Shown in pieces: positions 26,688 through 33,548 of a stretch of DNA of 33,548 bases. The first letter of the stretch is position 1. Every line of letters starts with the position of its first letter. Source of the stretch: Lentisphaeria bacterium. Lineage in GTDB: Bacteria; Verrucomicrobiota; Lentisphaeria; JABSQK01; CAJWLW01. Made by a program: the position numbers and the translations under genes. The notes beneath the pieces are model-generated. The model was not told the origin of the DNA, ran no database searches, and saw only the letters and a program-made list of their open reading frames with translations. The stretch spans positions 1-33,548 of the forward strand of contig JASLZG010000009.1 in assembly GCA_030754995.1 (NCBI GenBank), given 5' to 3'.

Positions 26688-27515
26688 CTACTGGGAGCGC
26701 CACTGCTTCAGGCGCTCGATAATGAAGTCGACAGAGGCGCGGTGGGCTTCCTTGCCGTTCCCCTCGACCTCGAGCGCCGGGCCGCATTCGAAGTGCAGGT
26801 CGAGCGACGGGTCGATTGGCCCGATGTCCTTGATCAACCGGCCCTTGGCGAGAAATTCCGTGCGCAAAGCGATCGGTACGATGGGTGCGCCGGTACCGCG
26901 CGCCAGCTTGGCACCAAGGGAATTGAAGGCGACCGGATCGACCTCGAGACTGCGGGTATGCTGCGGGAACAGCAGCACAGATTTGCCCGCCTCGAGTCGG
27001 GCGCGCCCTTCGGTCAGCACCGTCTTGAGGTCTTCCCTGGCATTGGCGCGCGCGACGACGATGGGGTCTAAGCCGTTCAGAACCTTGCCCAGGACCGGGT
27101 AGTTCATGAGGCTGGACTTGAGCACGAACGAGAATGGCTTGAACGGTAGAATCATCCCGGGCAGGACCATGGTTTCGAATGAGCTGATGTGGTTGGCGAC
27201 GATGACGGCCGGGCCATCGACCGCTTCGAGATGCCGGAACCTGGAGATATGGCACCGGCACCCCGCTGTTTCGGCAAGCAGCAGGACACGCCGTCCGTGC
27301 TCTGCTGCCGCATACCGGTCCAGGACATTGTCCTTTACCTTGGAAGAAACGCTGAAAAGTGTCGCAAGCATCCGGGTGTGGAACCAAACCGCGTTCAACG
27401 GTCCCAGGCGACTGGCAAAACCGGCCCGGCCCGGTGGTGTGGTGTACTCATGGCGGATCGCTTCGGTGAATTCGGCAAAGGTCATGGCGGTGGAATGAAT
27501 ATCGGGGTTTTTCAA
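26688..27515 (-). CDS. 1-acyl-sn-glycerol-3-phosphate acyltransferase-like (PlsC superfamily)
   Basis: 'AVIVANHISSFETMVLPG' (NHxxxxE variant of NHxxxxD), 'SSLMNYPVLGKVLNGLDPIVVAR', 'LLFPQHTRS', 'GAPIVPIAL'. Confidence 0.85.
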   Translation of the reverse strand: MKNPDIHSTAMTFAEFTEAIRHEYTTPPGRAGFASRLGPLNAVWFHTRMLATLFSVSSKVKDNVLDRYAAAEHGRRVLLLAETAGCRCHISRFRHLEAVDGPAVIVANHISSFETMVLPGMILPFKPFSFVLKSSLMNYPVLGKVLNGLDPIVVARANAREDLKTVLTEGRARLEAGKSVLLFPQHTRSLEVDPVAFNSLGAKLARGTGAPIVPIALRTEFLAKGRLIKDIGPIDPSLDLHFECGPALEVEGNGKEAHRASVDFIIERLKQWRSQ

Positions 27516-27665
27516 AGCGTCAGTGATAAGGGATGAGGAATATTCTACTCGTCAGCGGTCCTTGAATCAATTCGATGAAGCGACGGTGATGAGCCGTTGC
27601 ACATGGGCAAGGCTAATCCTATATTCGATGTTTGCGAATCACTGAATCAACCCGGAGCACCTGAG

Positions 27666-28241
27666 ATGGTGGGTAAGTGGGTGTTGACAATTATAGCGGT
27701 CATTGGGCTGGCATTTGCTGCCGCAGCCGAAGAGGAGCTCCATTCGGAGTTGCCTTCCCAAGAAAAACCGCAAAGTCCACCTTTGGCGGCAGCCGAAGAG
27801 AAGGTCCATTGGGAAACCGACTACGACGTGGCGCTGGCAAAGGCCGAGGCGACCGGGCGCTTTGTATTCATGAACTTCACCGGTTCCGACTGGTGCATCT
27901 ACTGCATGGTGATGGACAAAAAATTCTTCAGGCACAAAGAGTTCATCAAGTTCGCCGCCGACTTTTTCGTATGCCTTGCGGTCGACTTCCCAAGGTTCAA
28001 GGAGCAGGACGAGGAATTGAAGAAGTTCAACAAGGAGATGGCGCAGAAACACCTCGTACGTGGCTATCCGACAATTATCATCACCGACGACAGCGGCAAG
28101 GCGATCGGCCGCTCCGGTTACAAGCGGGGCATGGACGGCGCCCAGTACGTCGAACACCTGACGGCGCTGCTGGGCCGCGCCAATCTCACCGAACCAAAGC
28201 CGCCGCCGCCGGAAAACATCTATGAAGATGACCTTGACTGA
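27666..28241 (+). CDS. Exported thioredoxin-like protein
   Basis: Signal peptide (MVGKWVLTIIAVIGLAFAAAA), 'FVFMNFTGSDWCIYCMVMDKKFF' CxxC thioredoxin motif, 'GYPTIIITDDSGKAIGRSGY'. Confidence 0.88.
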   Translation: MVGKWVLTIIAVIGLAFAAAAEEELHSELPSQEKPQSPPLAAAEEKVHWETDYDVALAKAEATGRFVFMNFTGSDWCIYCMVMDKKFFRHKEFIKFAADFFVCLAVDFPRFKEQDEELKKFNKEMAQKHLVRGYPTIIITDDSGKAIGRSGYKRGMDGAQYVEHLTALLGRANLTEPKPPPPENIYEDDLD

Positions 28242-28390
28242 TCACTTCATACCGTACAGGTGGCGTGCCGCAGATGGTTGCGCGTGGCCTCAAGGCCCTG
28301 CCGCCGGTAAAACGGAAATTTGCCCGGGCCCGCACTGAGCCGGCCTGTCCCAGGCGTACGGCCTGCATGGTGTCGACGCGAGACGGCAGG

Positions 28391-29284
28391 TTATTCGTCC
28401 CCGACAATTATATCGCGACCAAACGTCAACTCGCGACCCGCGCGCTTCCTGACAACTGATTCGGCCTGCCGCTCAATGACGGTGCGCAGGTCGGCGAACA
28501 GCACGAAGTTGGAATTCACCCTCTCGTCACTGGTCCACTTTTCGCCTTGGACGATCGTAGCACCTCCCGTGACGACGAAAAAACCGCCTGGCTTGAAGTA
28601 TTCGATATGCTGGCCGACAAGATAATCGGCCGAATCGGTGACCGGATCGACCCAGCGCAAAACGGCCGGGTTGCCGGCCATGTGTATGCTGTCCTCGGGT
28701 GAAACCTGGAAGGATCGGTCGCCGGCCATGATGAAATTCTCGGCGAGTGGCAGCTGCTTCGTTTCCAGCGGAACCACGGTGTTGTGTGCGTCGTGGCGAT
28801 AACGGGCAGTGATGCCTGCTTCGCCGCCGCCGTAGACAATGAAAAAGTCACCGGACGCGGCAATAATTCGATCGACACCGCCGCTGACGATCACGTCCGG
28901 AATCGTGGCCTGCCAATCGGCAAAGAACGTATACAGCTCGCCGTCTTCTATTGACCACATGACATTGCCGGTCATCTCCGGTGCGTCGGCTTCCATCTGG
29001 CCGTCGAGACCAACGATTCCGACTTTCACCGAGATCGTGCCGATGCCCCCCTCCTGCAAATCGAGAACGACGAATTTCTGCTTGCCGGTGACACCATATC
29101 GCGGCCGCTCCTCCCAAACGCCTATGAGGTCGACCGTAAGATTCTCGACCCGCTCGTCGAGACTTTCGATCGTCTGTTTCTGCCCGCTGCCGCAGCCACA
29201 CAGCAGCAGCGCCAGCGCCAATGCCGAGGCAGCGGCATGGCGGCAGGTGCGACGATACGGCCGTGACTTCAATATTTGACTCAT
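28391..29284 (-). CDS. Putative lipoprotein of unknown function
   Basis: ATG at 29284 gives 'MSQILKSRPYRRTCRHAAASALALALLLCGCGSGQ' (lipobox-like LCGC); ORF track start at 29758 is too far upstream and overlaps the divergent gene. Confidence 0.6.
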   Translation of the reverse strand: MSQILKSRPYRRTCRHAAASALALALLLCGCGSGQKQTIESLDERVENLTVDLIGVWEERPRYGVTGKQKFVVLDLQEGGIGTISVKVGIVGLDGQMEADAPEMTGNVMWSIEDGELYTFFADWQATIPDVIVSGGVDRIIAASGDFFIVYGGGEAGITARYRHDAHNTVVPLETKQLPLAENFIMAGDRSFQVSPEDSIHMAGNPAVLRWVDPVTDSADYLVGQHIEYFKPGGFFVVTGGATIVQGEKWTSDERVNSNFVLFADLRTVIERQAESVVRKRAGRELTFGRDIIVGDE

Positions 29285-29371
29285 AAGATGGGTATGCGGT
29301 ATGGGCCGGCGTGTGAAATGCCAATTCGGCATTCCTAAAAGGTAGCACAAGCAACCCTCGCGTGCTATCGT

Positions 29372-29381
29372 CCCCCCCCCC
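29372..29381 (+). repeat. C10 homopolymer tract in the intergenic region upstream of the isomerase-like gene
   Basis: Direct read: 'atcgtcccccccccctgact' with 10 consecutive C; 31 nt before the ATG at 29412. Confidence 0.85.
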
Positions 29382-29411
29382 TGACTACAACATCTTTGGA
29401 GGCGAGTGTCT

Positions 29412-30828
29412 ATGGCTGCGGCAAATATGAAAATCGGGTTCATTCCGGCCAATCGCGGTTTCTTCAGCAGCGAGCTGGCGGCGGCGATGCGATCAGAAAC
29501 CATCGACGTCATGAGGCAACTGGCGCTCGACCCCGTGGTGCTCGAAGACGGCCAGTCAAATCTTGGCTGCGTCGAGACCCGGCAGGAAGCTGAGGCCTGC
29601 GCCCAGTTGTTCCGCGAGCAGGAAGTCGAGGGCATCGTCATCGGTGCCGTCAATTTCGGCGACGAGCAGGCCGCGGCCCTGGCGGTGAAGCAAGCAGGGC
29701 TGAACGTACCGGTATTGATCTTCGGCTGCCAGGAAGAACACGCGCTGACACCCGGCATGAGCCGTCGCGATGCCTTCTGCGGGCTGCTCAGTATCGGTGA
29801 GGCACTGCGCCAGATCGGTTTTACCTACAGCGTGGGGCAACGGCCGGTCTGCTTTCCATCCGATCAGGCCTTCCGCGACGACCTCGACTGGTTTGTCCGC
29901 GTTTGCCGGGTCGTCAACGGCATTCGCAAGGCGCGCTACGGCCAGATCGGAGCGCGGCCAGACGCCTTCTGGACCTGCCGCTTCGATGAGAAACGTCTGC
30001 AGCGGCTCGGTCCGACTACCGTCACGCTTGATCTCTCCGAAGTATTCGGCGGTGTCCGTGCCATCAGCGACGATGATGCCGAAGTCCGCGGCCTGATCGA
30101 ATCGATCGCCGATTACGCTGATTCGTCGAAAATGGCGGAGGCAGGCGGAAAACGATCTCGACGCGTTCGCTGTGCAGTGCTGGACCAGTATCCAACGCCA
30201 CTACGGTGTCTGCGCCTGCACCACCATGAGCCGTTTCACCGATACGCTCACCCCGGCAGCCTGCGAAGCGGATATCATCGGCACGCTCTCGATGCATGCG
30301 CTGCAATTGGCCAGCGGCAAACCCGCTGCCCTGGCAGACTGGAACAATCTGCACAATGACGACGACGACCTCGTCAATATCTGGCATTGCGGTGTGTTCC
30401 CGAAGAGCTTTGCCAAGGAGCAGCCGCGTCTGGCATCGCACGACATCCTGTTGACTGCCGGCATCGCGGCCGAAAATCAGGTAGAGGGCGTCGTCGAACT
30501 GCAAATGAAAGCGTCGCCGGTCACTTTGAGCCGGATCACGCAGGACATCGACGGCGGCTGGCAGGCGCTGATCGCTCAAGGTCAAATCGAGGACAATCCG
30601 GCCAGTACATCGGGTTCGTACGGATGGTGCCGCATCGAAGATCTGCAATGGCTGTATCGCAACGTCGTGCTGCAGCGCTTCCCCCACCACGTGGCGATCA
30701 CCCCGGCGACTATCGGCAACGTGCTGTGGGAAGCCTTCGGCAATTACCTTGGCTTCGACGTTTTCCATACCCGCCAGGCGACACCCGGTCAGTATCAGGC
30801 CGCTATGCCGTTCAACCAGGCGCCATAA
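29412..30828 (+). pseudogene. L-fucose/L-arabinose isomerase-like protein, reading frame disrupted near 30147
   Basis: Frame 1 (29412 to about 30147) gives 'MAAANMKIGFIPANRGFFSSELAAAMRSE...SKMAEAG'; the continuation 'ENDLDAFAVQCWTSIQRHYGVCACTTMSRFTD...NDDDDLVNIWHCGVFPKSF' lies in another frame. Removing one G at 30147-30148 restores a single about 470-aa ORF. Confidence 0.75.
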
Positions 30829-30829
30829 C

Positions 30830-31600
30830 ATGGCAAACGAATTCGCAACCCAGCTTTGGCAAGCCCGCCTGCAGGGGACGCAGGTCGATGTGCAGGCGGT
30901 CGAGCTGCCACAGACAGTCGACGAAGCCTACGATGTGCAGGCGGCAATCACCAGGCTGTCGGAGGCAACGACCATCGGCTACAAAGTCGGATTGACGACG
31001 GCGGCGGCCATGGCAGCGTTCGGAATGACGGATTCGATGTTCGGACCGATCTACGAGCAGTTCCTTTACGACAGTGGCGATGCCGCGCCCTGTAAACACC
31101 CGGTGTTGCTGGAGACCGAGGTGCTCGTGGCCCTGGGACAGGACCTGCCGCCACGACCGGAGCCTTATACCGCGGCGGATATCGCCGCCGCAACCTCGTG
31201 GATCGCAACGGGGTTCGAGCTGGTCGCCTGCCGGTTGAGCGAGAAACTGCCGGAACTGCCGCACCTGGCGATCGCCGACAGCGGGTTCAACGACGGTCTC
31301 GTCATCGGTGACCGGACGGACGATTGGTCAGCCCTCGATCTGTTCCGTACGCCCGTGAGCCTGACGATCAACGGTGCCGAGAAAGACCGCGGGCACACGG
31401 GAGTCTCCCTCTACGGCGAGCCGTTTGCCGTCGCAGCCTGGCTGGCGAATCACCCTGTGCTCGCCGCCACCGGCCTGGCTGCCGGAGCAATTGTGGCGAC
31501 CGGAACCTGCACCGGGATGGTGCCCGTTGGCCCCGGCGATACCGCTCACGGCGTGATCGATGGTTTAGGGGAAGTGACAGTGAATTTCGTCGCTGCCTGA
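30830..31600 (+). CDS. 2-keto-4-pentenoate hydratase / fumarylacetoacetate hydrolase-type protein (MhpD-like)
   Basis: 'TIGYKVGLTTAAAMAAFGMTDSMFGPIYEQFLYDSG', 'LETEVLVALGQDLP', 'IADSGFNDGLVIGD', 'GVSLYGEPFAVAAWLANH', 'GTCTGMVPVGPGD'. Confidence 0.9.
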   Translation: MANEFATQLWQARLQGTQVDVQAVELPQTVDEAYDVQAAITRLSEATTIGYKVGLTTAAAMAAFGMTDSMFGPIYEQFLYDSGDAAPCKHPVLLETEVLVALGQDLPPRPEPYTAADIAAATSWIATGFELVACRLSEKLPELPHLAIADSGFNDGLVIGDRTDDWSALDLFRTPVSLTINGAEKDRGHTGVSLYGEPFAVAAWLANHPVLAATGLAAGAIVATGTCTGMVPVGPGDTAHGVIDGLGEVTVNFVAA

Positions 31601-31633
31601 GCGCTGCGCAAAAATGCCACGAGACCTCCGCGC

Positions 31634-31650
31634 CCGGGCACTCAGCCCGG
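31634..31650. terminator. Possible hairpin between convergent genes
   Basis: CCGGGC-ACTCA-GCCCGG perfect 6-bp stem between the convergent hydratase and apt genes; no U-tract. Confidence 0.3.
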
Positions 31651-31711
31651 CCAAGACCGCTGGAAGCCTCTCCAGTTTCTGCCTACCCTGTGTTCCTGCA
31701 GCACGGCCCGG

Positions 31712-32239
31712 TCAATCGCTCACCTCGATCAAGGAATTCACCGTGTAGCCGTCGAGCTTGTCACGACCGTTGAGAAATGACAGCTCAATGACAAACTCCA
31801 GCGCGATGATGCGGGCGCCGATCTTTTCGATCAGGTCCGCCCCCGCCCTCGCGGTGCCGCCGGTCGCCAGCAGGTCGTCGACAATCAGCACCCGGTCACC
31901 AGCGGACACCGCGTCGATATGGATCTCCACCGCCGCCGATCCGTACTCGAGTTCGTACGATACCGAGTACGTTTTCCACGGTAGCTTGCCTTGCTTGCGC
32001 ACCAGTGAAATCCCACAACCAAGCTTGTATGCCAGGGCCGAGCCGAAAATGAAGCCGCGTGCATCGATCACGACGATCGAGTCGATCTGCTGATTCTCGT
32101 AGCGCGCCCCGATAATGTCGATCACTTCCGCAAACAACGCACCGTCCTGCAGGATCGGTGAAATGTCCTTGAACATGATCCCCGGCTTCGGAAAGTCAGG
32201 AATGTCGCGTATCGCTGCTGTCAATGTCTCAAGACTCAC
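31712..32239 (-). CDS. apt: Adenine phosphoribosyltransferase
   Basis: 'IRDIPDFPKPGIMFKDISPIL', 'DSIVVIDARGFIFGSALAYKL', 'VRKQGKLPWKT', PRPP-binding 'RVLIVDDLLATGGTARAGADLI'. Confidence 0.97.
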   Translation of the reverse strand: MSLETLTAAIRDIPDFPKPGIMFKDISPILQDGALFAEVIDIIGARYENQQIDSIVVIDARGFIFGSALAYKLGCGISLVRKQGKLPWKTYSVSYELEYGSAAVEIHIDAVSAGDRVLIVDDLLATGGTARAGADLIEKIGARIIALEFVIELSFLNGRDKLDGYTVNSLIEVSD

Positions 32240-32717
32240 GATTGCCTCCCCGCTTGTTTCCAGGGCGCATCGTCGTTCCGCCGACGATCAATTTGACATC
32301 CTTGATGCGGCCGGCGCTGAGACGCGTGACCGCGTCAATCATCTGCTGCCGTACCCCGAAACTCTGGATGTGATAGCGGAATGCGGCGTTGAAGACTTCC
32401 ACATGCAGAACATCACCTTCGATCCGCCGCGGCACCGCCTGCTCCGCGGTCGTTTCATCGACGATACTGTCCCATTGATCGACGATGGTGCGCATCAACA
32501 CTTGCTCATCGCCACCCATTTCAGCCTTGAGCGCGTCGATCAATCCGCCAATCCCACGTGCTGCGGGTTGTTGCGACTCCACCTCTCGATCAGCAAGCTC
32601 CTCACCGTACCACTCCCGCAAGAGCCGTTCGCGCGACCGCATTTTGGCGGGCCGCGGCCGACCGAAATTGATGCGGCTGGTGCTGCGATAGTTGAGATTG
32701 TCGTCGGAGTCAGGCAT
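32229..32717 (-). CDS. DUF721/DciA-like protein
   Basis: 'LMRTIVDQWDSIVDETTAEQAVPRRIEGDVLHVEVFNAAFRYHIQSFGVRQQMIDAVTRLSAGRIKDVKLIVG' follows the DUF721 pattern; overlaps the apt start by 11 nt. Confidence 0.75.
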   Translation of the reverse strand: MPDSDDNLNYRSTSRINFGRPRPAKMRSRERLLREWYGEELADREVESQQPAARGIGGLIDALKAEMGGDEQVLMRTIVDQWDSIVDETTAEQAVPRRIEGDVLHVEVFNAAFRYHIQSFGVRQQMIDAVTRLSAGRIKDVKLIVGGTTMRPGNKRGGNRES

Positions 32718-32759
32718 ATTGCGTCACGTCACTTAATTCACGTTAATTCGCGGTCCACG

Positions 32760-33446
32760 ATGAAAGTTAAGATCACCTCACGACTCGACGATGTCAATCG
32801 ACGGATTGCGGCGCTGGCAACAACTGCCGGCCGCGACCCGGAAAACGTGCGCCTGATCGCGGTCAGCAAAACGATAGACTGCGATCGTATCCGCGAGGCC
32901 TACGATGCCGGGCAACGCCGCTTCGGTGAGAACCGAATTCAAGAGTTGGTGGAGAAAGCCGCGGTGCTGCCAAGCGATATCGAGTGGCACGTTGTCGGCC
33001 ATGTGCAACGCAACAAAGTGCGTCCCGCCGTGCAGCACAGTTACCTGATTCACTCGGTCGACTCCCTGCAAATGCTGCAGCGCATCGATAGTATAGCGGG
33101 CGAGCTGGGCAAGGTGCAGAACATCCTGCTGCAGGCGAACTTCATCGGCGAGGCAACAAAGTCCGGGCTTTCCGAGACCGCCCTCGAAGAACTCGCCGTG
33201 GCAGTGGGCGACTGTAGCAACGTCGCGTTCCTCGGCTTCATGACCATGGCACCGTTCGGAGTGGCTGCGGAAACCCTTGCCGAAGTTTTCGGCGGGCTGC
33301 GTGACTTTCGCGACCGCCTGGCCGCAACCCATGGCCTGCCTTTGCGCGAGTTGTCAATGGGCATGTCCGACGACTACCAACACGCTATCGCGCACGGCGC
33401 AACCCTCGTCCGGGTCGGCACCGCGATCTTCGGGAAACGGTTATAG
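32760..33446 (+). CDS. yggS: YggS-family PLP homeostasis protein
   Basis: 'VRLIAVSKTIDCDRIREAYDAGQRRFGENRIQELVEKA', 'IEWHVVGHVQRNKVR', 'LSMGMSDDYQHAIAHGATLVRVGTAIFG'. The ORF track start at 32115 is an upstream read-through; ATG is at 32760. Confidence 0.95.
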   Translation: MKVKITSRLDDVNRRIAALATTAGRDPENVRLIAVSKTIDCDRIREAYDAGQRRFGENRIQELVEKAAVLPSDIEWHVVGHVQRNKVRPAVQHSYLIHSVDSLQMLQRIDSIAGELGKVQNILLQANFIGEATKSGLSETALEELAVAVGDCSNVAFLGFMTMAPFGVAAETLAEVFGGLRDFRDRLAATHGLPLRELSMGMSDDYQHAIAHGATLVRVGTAIFGKRL

Positions 33447-33548
33447 GATTTCAATCAACTTCATGCCGCGGCACACCGAAGCTGTCGGGCAATTTTTACC
33501 GTGCGGATGCCCCAGGCCCACCAGCGGCGAGACCAGATCATGACAGGC

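Noticed and set aside
28242-28390. Intergenic region checked for a tRNA or small RNA
   Set aside because: No cloverleaf, T-loop consensus or convincing hairpin seen by eye; would need tRNAscan-SE or Infernal.
30145-30152. Programmed ribosomal frameshift site in the isomerase-like gene
   Set aside because: The shift required is +1 (or -2) and no slippery stop context is present; an indel or assembly error is simpler.
32115-32759. Upstream part of the 443-aa YggS ORF
   Set aside because: It is antisense to apt and the DUF721 gene, and the YggS family begins near MKVKITSRLDDV; read-through open frame only.

Overview
This is a GC-rich bacterial chromosomal window with about 24 supportable protein-coding genes. 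I found no convincing rRNA, tRNA, CRISPR array or transposase. Housekeeping genes sit at both ends: purA with a B3/B4-domain gene on the left, and apt, a DciA/DUF721-like gene and yggS on the right. Between them are a DUF2142 membrane protein, a DUF3127 protein, a giant bacterial alpha-2-macroglobulin, an enolase-superfamily enzyme, a GHL6-type glycosyl-hydrolase-like protein, a PqqD/degenerate-M50/double-CNBD membrane protein, a GspG-like protein, a cytochrome c, a PlsC acyltransferase, a thioredoxin-like protein and a lipoprotein. There is also a frame-disrupted fucose-isomerase-like gene coupled to a 2-keto-4-pentenoate hydratase. The most interesting part is a compact co-directional cluster at about 20306-26623. 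It holds two exported helical proteins, a MotA/TolQ/ExbB-type channel subunit, an ExbD-type partner, and two tandem single-TM proteins that share an Ig-like plus proline-rich architecture, the second with a TolA-like coiled coil. It looks like a divergent ion-motive-force-driven envelope machine. A divergent minus-strand cluster (16573-19793) encodes further exported proteins and a cytochrome c. The host may belong to the PVC group, but I cannot establish this from sequence reading alone.
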